From Anaeramoeba flamelloides (Eukaryota > Metamonada > Anaeramoebidae): DNA of 64,000 nt. The DNA is taken from assembly GCA_027625915.1 (NCBI GenBank), contig JANTQA010000051.1:6200501-6264500 (forward strand), read 5' to 3'. Positions within the stretch are counted from its first letter, which is position 1. Every line of letters begins with the position of its first letter. The translations under genes were made by a program, and so were the position numbers. Shown one piece after another: positions 1 to 11,214 of this stretch. The notes under the pieces are model-generated. The model was given only the letters and a program-made list of their open reading frames with translations. It was not told where the DNA came from and made no database searches.

Positions 1-311
1 TTGGCCAGAAACGTATAATTGTTGGTTCGTATACCTATTCGTTTTAACCTTAAATACTTTGTTTCTTTGTGGTTGTGTCGTTGGATTTTTTGTTGTGCTT
101 CCTTGAGGCTTTTGCATTTTACTAAACTATCTTTTAATTCTTTGAGTCTTTCCTTTCGGCAATAATGGTAATGCGATTTCTCGGTGTAAAAATTATTTAA
201 ATAAGATACCAAAAGTTTGGTTCTCCTTTTTGTTTCATTGCTGACTTTTAAAGATTTTAAATTCTTTAAAAAATTTTCATTTTGTTTTTGTTTGAGATAA
301 TTACTTTTCAT
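1..311 (-). CDS. NDR/LATS-family AGC protein kinase, N-terminal part (runs off window edge)
   Basis: An open frame reads from an ATG at 311 down to base 1 with no stop, giving about 103 residues of an N-terminus. The reading is rich in Lys, Leu and Glu. It ends with a block close to the segment just before the kinase domain of NDR/LATS/Dbf2 kinases: a KETKYLRLKR-type motif, then a short stretch leading to 'NNYTFLA', where the glycine loop would follow. The preceding helices ('TKRRTKLLVSYLNNFY...YCRKERLKELK') fit the conserved Mob-binding regulatory region. Kinases of this family act with Mob cofactors in Hippo/MEN-type pathways that control cell division and morphology. The frame stays open upstream to about base 380, so the start could be slightly earlier or follow an intron. 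The catalytic domain lies outside the window. The family assignment rests on remembered family motifs and is fairly secure; the exact subfamily is not. Confidence 0.75.
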   Translation of the reverse strand, partial: MKSNYLKQKQNENFLKNLKSLKVSNETKRRTKLLVSYLNNFYTEKSHYHYCRKERLKELKDSLVKCKSLKEAQQKIQRHNHKETKYLRLKRIGIRTNNYTFLA

Positions 312-2776
312 AAATTTTAAAAAATGAAATAAAGTTAAGGGTTTAGTATCTAACCAGAAGAAGTTTAAGATTAAAGTATGTTGTTATTGGGTGTAAATCA
401 CATTAGTTCTCCCGGGTTCAAAAGTCTCTAAAAGATTCAATAAGTCAAAATAGTACTATTCATTCATCTCATCAATTAAAAATTATCGTTGATTAATAAA
501 AACACCAATAATTTCAGAAAAAAATCTGCATTTTACCACAAATTTATAGGTTGAATTATCAATATTCAGACCTAAAAGTTTAAAAATATCATTCATAAAT
601 TTGTGGTGAAATGTAGATTCAAAGCCAAAAAAGTCAATTTTTTGAATTAATTTAATAATTAACGAATAGATTCTTTTGGATATAATATTTTTTAGTTATT
701 GGGAATATATTGATTGTATAACTTACTTTATACCATTTGTTCCCAAATAAATGGAAGAAAATTTTAATTCGATTTTTCAAAAAAAGGTTTTAAAATCATG
801 CAAAATTTCAATAATTTAATTCTTTAATCTCTTTAAATTATTAATTTCCCTTTTTTGAATTGGATAATTTTGGCGATTTGTTAAAATTCAGGTTATGTGA
901 TTATTTTGTAATGCTGAATGAAAATTTGATCTTTTGAATTTACAATTAATAGTAAGAAGAAAACAAAACTAATCATTATTTAGGTTTTTATTTTGATGAT
1001 TATTGAGTTAATCGTTGAAAATGAAAAATTAAAATAAAAAGTTACTTTTGGAAGTTTAAAATATGAATTAATAAATAGCTAAACACAAAACTCTCAACAA
1101 AATTTTTTAGAAACCACCATTCAAAATTTTTAACACACAAAAATTCAATTTTTGAAAAAAAATCATATTTATACAATATCACCAAGAAATACCAAATTAG
1201 AACCATTTACTAACTGAAATGTTTAAATAATTGTTTCTAAATTACAATACTCACAAAATACAAAATAAATAACAATCAATACTAAAAAATCAACAGTGTG
1301 TTAAAAATCTTTGAGAGAGCCAAACAAAAAAATACATTGGTAAATTTTTTGAAGTTCTATTGGGATAATTGATTGAACAAATAGTACGATAATCATTGGC
1401 TAATTTTATTTGAGTTTATATATTTTGAAGAAATCAACTTTACACTAAAATCAATTGTTCAAAAAAATTATTGATCGAAGTAAACAGTTAGATAATTCAA
1501 AAAATAAAATGAAAACCAAAAACTAAAAAAATTAAGTCACAATTTTTGAAATGAGCATTTCAGTTTTTTTATGACTAAAATTTCACGAAAAAAAAGTTTA
1601 ACAAGAAGATTTTTAATTAAATATTAAATTCATTTTAAAAGATGCCACAGAACCTCAATTTTTTTAATTTTTATTTCTCATTTTGAAACTCTCTTTTTTT
1701 TTTTTCCACATCATATTTTTCAAAAAAAAAAATAAAAAAAAGAAAAGAAACAAACTTTGAAAAACAAAACAAAAAACGGATGAAATAAGAAAAAATGAAA
1801 AACAAAAATTTGAAAAAGAAAAACTAAAATTTGCACAATTAGAAAAAATGATTTTGATCTAAAAAATAGAAAAAATACATTGAGATAAGAATATTTGATA
1901 AACCACAGAACGAACTTCCAATAGCTTTATAAAATGAGTCAAAATATTTGAAAAATTACTTAGATATATCTTTTATTACAAAAAAAAGTCAACTTTTTTG
2001 AATATTGAAAATCGATTCTAAAATAACTCTAAAAAACAATTTCTAGAACAAAGCTATCACAAAATAAAAATATTCAGGTACATTCCTGAAATTTCAATTA
2101 ATACGAATGGTCAAAATAAATATTCACATTTTCTGAATAAATATAAATATAAATCCTATCATTATTATTCAAAAATAAAACCCCAAAGAAACTTCTAAAA
2201 CCTAAAGAAAATTTAGATAATTTTTAATTGGGGTGCAGAAAAATGAAAGATATTGAAACAATCGTAAAGAATCTATAATAACAAATTTCAGTCAAAAAAC
2301 AAAGAAAAAATTACAACACTAATCAAATAACCAAAAAAGATAATTCCTTTATTATAATACCCTTTGTTAATAATGATGAATTTTATGAATCTTCCGGAAA
2401 TTTTTTATTAGATCTCTTCAATTAAAAAATCATAAAATCCAATTAGTTTGTCTTTGTTATTCTTTCTTCTCTCATTTTTTTCTTTATCCTCCCTTTCTTA
2501 ATAAACAAAAAAATAAAAAAAAATAAACCAAGTTTTTTTTTAGTTTTTTTTATTTCTGATTTATGTTGAAATCAAAGGATTAATTTTAGTTTGTTCTAAT
2601 TAAAGTCTTCAATATAAAAGAAGATTTCAAAATAAAGTATCTAATAACAATTAAAAGAAAAAGAAAAAAAAAAAAAAGACAGTTAAAATAATAAAATTTA
2701 AAAATAAAAAAATCAAATAAAAATAAAAAATTGCTATGAAATATCCTTAAAAAAAAAAAAAAAAAAATAAATAAAA
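312..2776. other. Intergenic spacer with repeat copy, no gene seen
   Basis: Very AT-rich, with A/T tracts and no frame that looks coding. About 1110-1570 is a copy of a dispersed repeat that recurs inverted at 7670-8140. The rest shows nothing I can name. Confidence 0.5.
1110..1570 (+). repeat. Dispersed repeat family C, copy 1
   Basis: This segment aligns by eye over about 440 bases with the reverse complement of 7670-8140. Shared blocks include AAATACCAAATTAGAACCAT, TTACAATACTCACAAAA and GTGTGTTAAAAAT. The part after about 1310 also resembles 11530-11830 and the reverse complement of 51460-51860. Both long copies contain an internal pair of inverted motifs (AATTTTTAACACAC and its complement) about 190 bases apart. 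It is probably an old transposon fragment. No intact protein is encoded. Confidence 0.6.
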
Positions 2777-4639
2777 TTAATTTTCTTCTTCAATATTTTT
2801 TTGTTCTTCTTGTTTTTCTTCTTGTTTTTCTTCTTCATTTTCTTCTTCATTTTCTTCTTCATTTTCTTCTTTTTTTTCCTCTTGTTTTTCTTCATTTTTT
2901 TCATCTTTTTTTTTATCTTTTTTCTTTTTATCTTTTTTTTCAGGTTTTTTCGATTTATGCTTACCAGTTTTATTTAAAAATTGGCCAAATGTTGTAGCTT
3001 GGTAATTAATTTTAGTTTTGTAAGGACGAGAAACCCAGGAAGGTGTGTTATTACACATAGCTAAAGCTCTATGAACATAAGACATTTCTTTACACAAATA
3101 TTTTTCTGGCTTACCGTTTGGGTAGTACATTAACCCGGCATAGGGAGGCTTTGCCTTAGGCTTCAAATACTTTAAGAACTTTCCGCCACCTGGCATGTCG
3201 ACGCCAAGGTCAATATCTGGGAGGTCAAGGGAAGGCAATTCAATACCGAAATCTATTCCAAGGTCGCCAACAGAAACTGAAGGCAGGTCAATTGATCCGA
3301 TCACTTCATTAATAATTTTAAGCACTTTTAAAATTTTTAATTTCTTTGGGGGTGGGAAATTGATTTCCGGGACATTTTGGCAACTCTTTATGCATGTTTC
3401 AAGAACTTTGTTCATTTTTGGAAGCTTAAATCCTGAAAATTTCATTTTGGGCAATTTTTCATCATGATTTTCTAAGGCCTCTACAATGATCGATAAAAGA
3501 TCTGATAATGGGATTGGGTTTGGCGAGGGTAATTCAATTTCGTCGACTGCTTCTTCACCTTTTTCTTCAAGGTCTCTCAAAATGTTTTTAAAAAAGATAC
3601 TGAGGCTTGGCTGTTCGGGGAATTCCAATTCTAAACCGTCCATTTCCTTTAGGACTGAGAGGCAGTTTTTTAATAGCCATCCGACATTGATCACGGGCAA
3701 ATTTGGCAATTTAAGTTTGGGCTGTTTTGATACGCCGTCCCAAATTTCCTCAAGTACAACCATAATATCCAAAATGGAGGCAGGTGGGTATTCACCAATT
3801 TGAACAAATGGCAATTCACCCTTTTCCTTTGATAGGGATTTGGCTACAATCTTGAAAATGTCATCTAATTCAAATTTGGGGTTTTCTGGAATGTCGATTT
3901 CTGGTAAGCCTTCTCGTCCATCAATTTGGTTTTCAACCAACTTGTCAAAAACCATCAAGATCTTTTTCCCCAATTTTGCTGCAAGTTTTTTTAAAACTGG
4001 GTTTGGTTTCTTCCTTCTTTTCGATGTAACAAACCTAACACCATACTCTTCTTTGCCGCTTATAACTTCAGCTATTTCTCCCACGCCCTCACTGACCTTT
4101 TCTAATTCTTCTCCTCCTGCTACCTTAGCAAGTTCAGAGCCAAATCCTCCAGATGAGCCCAATTCTCCAAATTGACAATACCACCATTCGCTATGTTTAA
4201 ATTTGTGAATAGTCTTCTCTACTACCTTCTTTTTTTTATATTTATAACCAAACGTGTACATTGCCTTGTCTGTGATGACTAGCATTCGATCTTGCTTCGA
4301 ACCTCGATGATTGACCTTTTTGATTGAATACCCATATAATAATTTTTCTTTTTTGTCTTTCTTGTCTGTTTTTTTTTCTTTTTCTTTTTTTTTTTTTTCC
4401 TTATTAACATACTTGGTCATGAAGATCTCAAACGCTTTTTGATCTAATTCGTCAGGTTTAAGGAATATAGGCGAAGATAAAATGGATTCTAAATATTCAA
4501 AATGGCCCTTTCGAACATAAAAGGATTCACTAACATCTTTTAATAATCTAATTTTCTTTTTCTTTTGTTCCTTTCCAAATTTTTTTTTTTTTAATTTCTT
4601 TTCTAATTTAAATAACCGAACTGAGTGCCTTAAAAGTGA
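2777..4639 (-). CDS. Protein with PH/TH1-like N-terminus and tandem ~30-residue repeats (5' exon missing)
   Basis: Not a family I can name. An ATG at 4420 gives 547 residues, but the same frame stays open upstream to a putative acceptor TATAG at 4640-4644, adding 73 plausible coding residues. The true start is therefore probably in an unplaced upstream exon. Residues about 28-80 from the ATG ('YSIKKVNHRGSKQDRMLVIT' and on) resemble a PH-like or myosin-TH1-like lipid-binding strand pattern. Residues about 165-425 form at least seven diverged repeats of about 30 residues: an 'E-L-P-x-hydrophobic' start followed by a helix of the type 'ILxxLxxL'. The C-terminus (about 480-547) is Lys/Glu-rich low complexity, probably disordered. 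The codons are better balanced than in the neighbouring spacer, which supports real coding. The lipid-binding role is inference only. Confidence 0.75.
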   Translation of the reverse strand, partial: SLLRHSVRLFKLEKKLKKKKFGKEQKKKKIRLLKDVSESFYVRKGHFEYLESILSSPIFLKPDELDQKAFEIFMTKYVNKEKKKKEKEKKTDKKDKKEKLLYGYSIKKVNHRGSKQDRMLVITDKAMYTFGYKYKKKKVVEKTIHKFKHSEWWYCQFGELGSSGGFGSELAKVAGGEELEKVSEGVGEIAEVISGKEEYGVRFVTSKRRKKPNPVLKKLAAKLGKKILMVFDKLVENQIDGREGLPEIDIPENPKFELDDIFKIVAKSLSKEKGELPFVQIGEYPPASILDIMVVLEEIWDGVSKQPKLKLPNLPVINVGWLLKNCLSVLKEMDGLELEFPEQPSLSIFFKNILRDLEEKGEEAVDEIELPSPNPIPLSDLLSIIVEALENHDEKLPKMKFSGFKLPKMNKVLETCIKSCQNVPEINFPPPKKLKILKVLKIINEVIGSIDLPSVSVGDLGIDFGIELPSLDLPDIDLGVDMPGGGKFLKYLKPKAKPPYAGLMYYPNGKPEKYLCKEMSYVHRALAMCNNTPSWVSRPYKTKINYQATTFGQFLNKTGKHKSKKPEKKDKKKKDKKKDEKNEEKQEEKKEENEEENEEENEEEKQEEKQEEQKNIEEEN

Positions 4640-4870
4640 CTATATTAATTCATTTAATTATTTGTTTGTTGTTTGATTGTTTGTTAAAAGTATTAAAAAG
4701 AAATAGAAAGAAAATCATATTTTAAAATTTTAGTTTAATTATTTTTAAAGGTTTTTTTCTTTTGGTTACCTTTTCAGAAAATTAATTTTCACGGTAAATG
4801 TTATTTCAATAGATTTAGGGTTTTTTAATTTAATAATGCTTTATGCAAAAATTTAAACGTTCTTTGATGC

Positions 4871-4910
4871 ATTAGAGTTTTGTAGAGTGTTGTAAAGTGT
4901 CTTAGAGTGT
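4871..4910 (+). repeat. 10-bp-period tandem array, locus 1
   Basis: Four units in exact 10-base register: ATTAGAGTTT, TGTAGAGTGT, TGTAAAGTGT, CTTAGAGTGT. Related arrays occur at 39051-39080, 39561-39612, 63361-63410 and, on the other strand, 48894-48930. Confidence 0.65.
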
Positions 4911-6799
4911 TTAAATTTTCTACTTTACATCACGTTGCTACATGACAACCTATGATCTTTTGAACTAGACAAATTTTGAATTTTCCTTGGAAAACCCTCA
5001 GGGTTTATATAAAAAAAAAAAAAATGAATAGATAAAAATTCATATTTTTGTGCTTGATTTTATTTTGTATTTAGAACTTATCCTTATATTGAATCTCAAA
5101 TAGATACTTTATGTAAATTTTAGGTATCAAAAATTTTCATTTAGTTCATAATTTTCTTTTCACAACAAAAAAGAAAAAGAAATCTGGTAAAAAAAAAAAA
5201 AAATATAAATCAAAAAATTAATGGAAAAAATAATCAAATTATTCCAAATTAAAATTTAATTAAAACAAATAAGTGATGATAACTTTCTCAATTATTGTAT
5301 TTTTAGTGCTATTATTTTGATTGTTTAAAACATAATTTTTTTCGTTCTTTGTTTTGAAGGACGATTCAAGAATAAAGAGACTTGAAGAATTTTTTTTTTT
5401 TTTATTTTTACTTTTGTAATAATTAACAAGAATGTAAAATGGAAATTATAAAAAATTTTATTTTTATGATAAATGATTTTTTTATAAAAAATTGTACAAT
5501 TGCACTTTGATACAATAATTCGTGCTTTAAATTGAAAGAATTAAAATCTAAATTCAGATCCAAATAAATTTGCTTATAAAAAAAAAACAGTATTCGAAAA
5601 ACATAATTTTTAAATGAATTCTTTCCTTTTCACTTTCTTTATTTTTTACAGAATTTAATCAAGTGTTAATATTGTAGTGTTTTAATTGAAATTTAAATTT
5701 AACTTGAAAATAAAAGGAAAAGTGATGTAGAATTTAAATAGTTGCATAAATTATTTTTTAGAATTATATACAGTGATCTTGCAAACAAAAAAAAAATTTT
5801 ATAAAGTGCCAGTCAAACTGCTTAGAAAAAGTGAATCTAAAAAAGTTTGAGCAACAGTTTTTAAAAATTTTTGTATTCACTTTTTTAAAACATCTAAATC
5901 AACAATTTTTTAGTTTTGAAATAATTAATGAAAATTAAATTAGCATTGTATATTTATATTCGGAGTTATTTATTTATTTTGTTTCGTTTTACTTGACTAA
6001 CAATTGAATTTGTTCGAATAATGATTGATCCATTAATTTTTAAAACAATAATTTTAATCATTTTACTTTTTAAATTAAAGAACATACTTTTTTTTTTTTC
6101 ATCAGATTGGATTCATCAATATTGTTAATTTAAAAGCAACTGATTCGAGAATTGTGATGAAATCTTGGGATTAAAGATATTTTTCAAAAATTATGAAATT
6201 GGATAAAGGTAATAAATTTTGGTAAATATTGTTGTCAGTCTCTCTGCAATCTTTGTTATTATTTACCGACATTTAATTATTATTATTTTAAGGATGACAC
6301 AAATTTTAAGCTCAGAGGTTATTTAAATCCATCATCTTATTCAATATTAGTCATTTAATTGATTATTTGAAGAAGGACATTCAAAATTTTAATAATTTTG
6401 GACTTGAATCAAAATCATTTTTTTTTTGAAAATTTAGCAAGACATTTATTAATCAAAAAATTTTTTGAATTCTCAGACAAATCAAGATAACTTTAATAAT
6501 GGTTTTGTTTATTTTGCCTGTTATATCTCTAGCTATCCACTTTATATTCAAGTGTTTTTTTATCTGATTCACCTAAACCACATAGTTTACTGGAAATTAG
6601 GCAAATAGAAGGTAGCGTAACAAGATTTTGTTTTTCAAAGCTTTTCAAGGTCTCTTCAAAATTGGATAGATCGAAAATAGTTTCCACAAATAGCAAAATT
6701 TTTCAAAAAATAAGAAATTTTAACAATTTCTATTGACTGAATATCTTTCAAAGCCAATAAATAGGTAGTTAATATATGGGTAATATTCAATGAGAGTTA

Positions 6800-7080
6800 A
6801 ATTCTGATAATCATTAATTTTGATTTTATTCCATTTTTCCACTGGATGAGTCTTCTTTTTATATTGAGAAGAAGAGTCACAAAAGAAAAAGATCTTGTGG
6901 TTACTTTGGAAATACTTTGATACTGAAATATGGCCGTATGAGTAACTTGAAAATAAAAAAGAAAAAACAAAGGAAAAAAATAGCAAGGATTTTAAAAAAA
7001 ACTAAATCAAAAAGAAATTACATCAATTAAAACAATGATCAAAATGAACACTCATGATCAACTATCAAACTTATTAAATC
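6800..7080 (-). repeat. Dispersed repeat family E, copy 1
   Basis: The reverse complement aligns with about 43300-43560 and about 51080-51340. Shared landmarks are a TTTTATTTTCAAGTTA block and a CTCTTCTTC(CC/TC)AATATAAA block. A short frame at 6720-6986 and one at 43436-43675 share 'SSSQYK', which hints that the family once encoded a protein. The element type is unknown. Confidence 0.5.
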
Positions 7081-7261
7081 AATCAAAAGTATTGTGGTTG
7101 TGTTTTTGGGTTTTCTTAATTATACGATAATTTTTTTATTTGGTTTTTTTTTTACTAATTGCTAATTATTAACCCCTTCTTCAATTATTTTTTGTTTTTT
7201 AGCTTGTTTTCTTTATTATTTTGTCAATTTTTATTTTTTCTTTTTAAACATAAAGATAATT

Positions 7262-7382
7262 TGGGTTTTTCTTTCCCATGATTAATGGTGAAATCTGTGA
7301 TTTTACACCAAAATTTCTGAAAAGTAATTCGAGTAAAATATCATCTAGAGTGTAATTTACACTTCTTCAATACTAATAAAAC
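7262..7382 (+). repeat. Dispersed repeat family D, copy 1
   Basis: About 110 bases resemble 38465-38572. Shared blocks are (A/T)CT(A/G)TGATTTT, AAATTTCTGAAA and AGAGTGTAATTTACACTTCT (the last with one change). The palindromic GTGTAATTTACAC-type core is preserved in both. Confidence 0.5.
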
Positions 7383-7669
7383 ATTGGTTTTTATTTTCAA
7401 ATATTTGGATTTGGGGGATTTTTTTCTTATCCCACACAAAAAAAAAAAAAAAAAAAACAAATTTTTAAACAGAAATTGTTTGAGTAAAATTATTAATAAT
7501 TATTCAAAATTAGAAATAAATGTTAAAAATCTTTTGAAAGGTAATTATAAAGTCATTTTTAAAAAAGTGTGGCAAAAAAATTTTTTTTTGGATATAAACT
7601 AAAATTCAAAATTTTCCACACAGATAAAACGTTCCAAACAATCGGAATAATACAATTTCATTCAAATTT

Positions 7670-8140
7670 GAGAAAATTTTGATTTTTGTAAGTTATGAAA
7701 ATCATTTTTTCATCTTTTTAGTTTTTCTTTTCATTTTATTGTTTGAATTACGTAATTTGTTTCGTTGGAACAAAAATTTTTTTCAACCATCGATATTAGG
7801 TTAAAGTCGAATTGTATAAATGGAAGAACTCATATAAAATTAGTTGGTAGTATCTAACCATTTGATCGATCAATATTCCTAATAGAATTTCAACAAATTT
7901 ACTAATGTATTTTTTTGTTTTGCTCTCTCCAAAATTTTTAACACACCCATGATTTATTTGTATTGATAATTATTTATTTATTGTTTTGTGAGTATTGTAA
8001 TTTATAAACAAGTGTTAACATTTCAATTAGTGAATGGTTCTAATTTGGTATTTCTTCTTTAATTGGTTAAATAAGTTTTTTTTTTCACAAATTGAATTTT
8101 GGTGTGTTAAAAATTTTGAATTGGGGTTTAGTTATGGAAA
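7670..8140 (-). repeat. Dispersed repeat family C, copy 2 (inverted relative to copy 1)
   Basis: The reverse complement matches 1110-1570 across its length, with small gaps. The pair stands in inverted orientation about 6.1 kb apart and brackets the 2777-4639 gene. An internal inverted pair (AAAATTTTTAACACACC near 7935 and its complement near 8110) is perfect over 17 bases here. Confidence 0.6.
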
Positions 8141-8348
8141 TAGGTCTATTTAAGTTGTGTCAGCTGTGTTCTAGTTACTTTTTTGAAAAATTTTTTGTGG
8201 ATACTTTTTGCAAACGAATCTTTTGTTTTTCTTTTTGTTATTTATCAAGTATCAGTGTTTAAAGGATTTCTTGATCTTGATTTTTCATCAATCATTAAGA
8301 TAATTTTGAATTTAAAATCATTGTTTTTATTTAAACTCAATAAAAATT

Positions 8349-9628
8349 TCATAACTTTAAATAAATAAATAAAAAAAAAATAAACAAAGAAAAAAAGTAA
8401 AAAAAAAAAAAAAAAATAAATAAAAAATTTACTTGAATATCATAAGTCCTTAAATTGCCACCCCACCAGCTTTCCCATTGGCCGTAAATTTTCAAAGTTG
8501 TTCCTTCAAGGAAGGCCTTTTTTTTATTATAACCTTTGCCAGGGATGTGAATAAATTCAACTTTTTTTACTAAAGCTTTTAATTTTTTTTTCGAGAGCTC
8601 ATCATATTGTACACCATATCTAAATGCACGGCTAATATTACTAAATGAATACCATCCTCTTGAATATGTAAGATTTGATAAGGCTTCTGCAATATCTGTG
8701 CTGCGTTTAAAGGAATCCCAATCAACAACAAATTCAATTGTCTCGTTATTATCAAACTCTAAACAGTCATTCAATTCTTTAAGTGCCCTTGGGATACACT
8801 CCTCTTCAATTAGTTTCATATAGGATTTCATTGTTAATCTAAAGAGCCCCCCAATGAGCTTTTTTAATCTTTTTTTTTTAATTGCGCCCAAAGATCCTTT
8901 TGTGAAATTTGATTTTACCAAGAGAGTGGTGCCATTCATTTCTACTTTTTTTCCCTATGAAAAAATAATTGTTGTTTTTTTTTTTTGTTTGTTTTATTTG
9001 GTTAATGTGAAAAAAGTTTTTAGAATTTAATTGGAACACATTTTCGCTTCAAACACAATTGAAAAAAGGATCTTTCTTTTCTCATATTATTTGTGGTAAA
9101 ATTAAAGCAATTTCCAAAAACTGAAAAAGGAAAAGTATTTAATAACCGAGAACAAAAATGGACTTTTTAAGACTCGTAAACCTATTTATGTACAATTTTG
9201 AAAAACTTTTTGTTTTTGCTTTTTGGAAATGACTCAGCATCAAAAAAAGAATTATTTTTTTTTTTTTTTTTTTTTTTTTCATTTAAAAAATAAAAGAAGA
9301 AAAAAGAAAAAATAAAGAAATTTTTCCATTTAAGAATTACTTTAGAAATATTTTGAACAACAATGGCATCAAGAAGTTGCTGTATGTCTGATTTCCCTTC
9401 GTATTTAATTGCGTATTCTTGAATAACTTCAATTAAGCGCCCAAAAACAAAATAACCTTGCCAGGAAAATAAGGCTTCGGCGGCGCGCTGTGGGTTGCTT
9501 GATTCTGTAATGCTGTCCCAATCAACTTGAATGCTAATTTCCTTTTCAAGGATGTTAAACAATGCAACAGCATAATTGTTTACGTATCCATTTACTTTTT
9601 CTTGGATTTGTTCAAGAGAGAGTTCCAT
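8349..9628 (-). CDS. Spliced gene for a two-module (duplicated) protein, family unknown
   Basis: Exons, in order of translation: 9341-9628 (96 codons), 8433-8954 (174 codons) and probably 8349-8354 (Leu-stop), giving about 271 residues. The first intron (8955-9340) has GTAATT...CATAG borders. It joins in frame and supplies the residues GKKVE before the second-exon Met, so 8939 is not a real start. The two exons encode related modules: VDWDS(I/F), then AEAL, a GY/GWYSF segment, a helix ending in (K/Q)Y, then a G-K-x-x-x-x-x-G-T-T-L strand pair. This indicates internal duplication. There are no membrane segments or known catalytic motifs. If the last 78-base intron (8355-8432) is retained, its T-rich sequence reads as a Phe-rich 26-residue hydrophobic tail in frame to the same TGA. 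I do not recognise the family. Confidence 0.75.
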
Positions 9629-10861
9629 TAATTGCTTATTAATTAAAGAATAAAAAAGAAAAAATGATTTTTCTTTTTTTCATTTTGTCCTTTGAATACT
9701 CTATAAAAAGTTATTCCGGCTATTTGGGCAGGATTATGAACTGACCAAAAGGTTTTAGAATTTTGATTTTGTAAAGTAGAATGTTAAATAAAAATTTTAT
9801 CCTTTGATTTTATTATTTTTTCTTGTTGTTTTCTTTTTAACAAACCTTAAATGAGAAATAAGAAAACAATTTTGACCATTTTATTATTCTCTTTGAGAAA
9901 AATTCTCTACATTCAAAACAGTGTAAAATTGGTTTTCAATAAAGTCTAAATCTGGTTAGCACAAAAGAATAAACAAAATTTGACATTTTCTCAAATTAAT
10001 CCAAGAACTCTTTTTTTACAAACAACAATTTTCTCTTCAATTCCAAAAAATTCAAAAACAAAAAAAAAGTTTAAAAGGTTCTCAATTACAAGAACTTAAT
10101 TTCAAAAATCCAACATATTTCTGAATTATTTATAATAAATTATTTTCTTTAATGTGACTAGTCTATATTAATTTTTTTTTGACCAATAACTAAATAAGGA
10201 ATCCTTATCTTGAAATGTGTTTAAAATTGAAAATAGACAGGTTTTTTCAATGTTAAAACTTTTAGTTCTTTTTTTTTTTAAAATTTTACAATTCTGCCAA
10301 AAAAAGTGACTTTTAAAATTTTTTTTTTGAAAAAAGATCTTTTACTGATGAGAATTTTTTGATTAATTTTGGATTTAATTATTTTCTCAAAAATAATATT
10401 TATTCTCATTTTGAAACACGAAAAAATAATTTAAAACTAGTGAATATTTTCTCCTTCACTTCTGTTCATCCAACTTGACTCTTTAAAGAACTCAATTTGT
10501 TTTATCAATTATTACTTTTTTAAAAAATAGTTCTTATTCTTTTCTTTGATTTTTTTTGACTATGACAAAAACTTTTGGGATGGTAATTTGGGAAGACTTA
10601 AAAAAACTTCAAATTCAACAAAAAAAAGAGTGTAAACTGAAAAAGTAGATTCATGAAAAAAAAGAATGGTACAATATAAAAATTGAAAATCTTTTATTAA
10701 GGGAGTAGCCACGGTAAAGAAAAAGTTTTCACTTTTGTGCAATTCTGAAGAGGATCAGAAAATAACATTTTTTACTCTGGTTGTACCTCATTGGTTTTTA
10801 TTATTTAAAGTACTTCATTCATTAGATTTTTGAAATTTTTTTTTCAAAGTCTCAAAGAAAT

Positions 10862-10956
10862 TGCCACAATAGAATGTTGAGTTGAATTACTTAAAATAGT
10901 GTTTTGAATGTTGAATGACTTATCTTTTATTCTTCTCTCAACATTCTATTGTGGCA
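10862..10956. repeat. Short perfect inverted repeat (20-bp arms)
   Basis: TGCCACAATAGAATGTTGAG at 10862-10881 is perfectly complementary to 10937-10956, with a 55-base AT-rich spacer. It could be a tiny MITE or a fold-back inside the larger element. Confidence 0.7.
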
Positions 10957-11214
10957 TTTAATTTTTTCATTTTTTATTTTTTCATCATTTTTGAGATTTT
11001 TTTAATCCTGACAAGATAAAGCAATTAGAAATATTTTTTTATTAGTGGCATTTAGGATTAATGGATTTTGTTTTAAAAAAACAACAATATTACAATTGAG
11101 AGAATATAAAAAGAAACATAAATGGGACTTAAATAGCTAGAAGAATTCCAAAATTAGAATAATTAAGTAGAATTATTACTTGTTAGGATTGTAAAACGTT
11201 GGGTTTAGTGGAAT

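Larger units (their letters stand above)
4640..8348. other. Spacer with repeat fragments, possible 5' exons of the minus-strand gene
   Basis: Contains a 10-bp-period array (4871-4910), a family E copy (about 6800-7080, minus), a family D block (7262-7382) and a family C copy (7670-8140, minus). A GTAACC donor-like site on the minus strand near 4770 could belong to the gene downstream of it, but I found no start codon that joins in frame. No other gene is supported. Confidence 0.4.

Noticed and set aside
6720..6986. 88-residue minus-strand frame
   Set aside because: Lies in a dispersed repeat (family E). Its only similarity is to another repeat copy.
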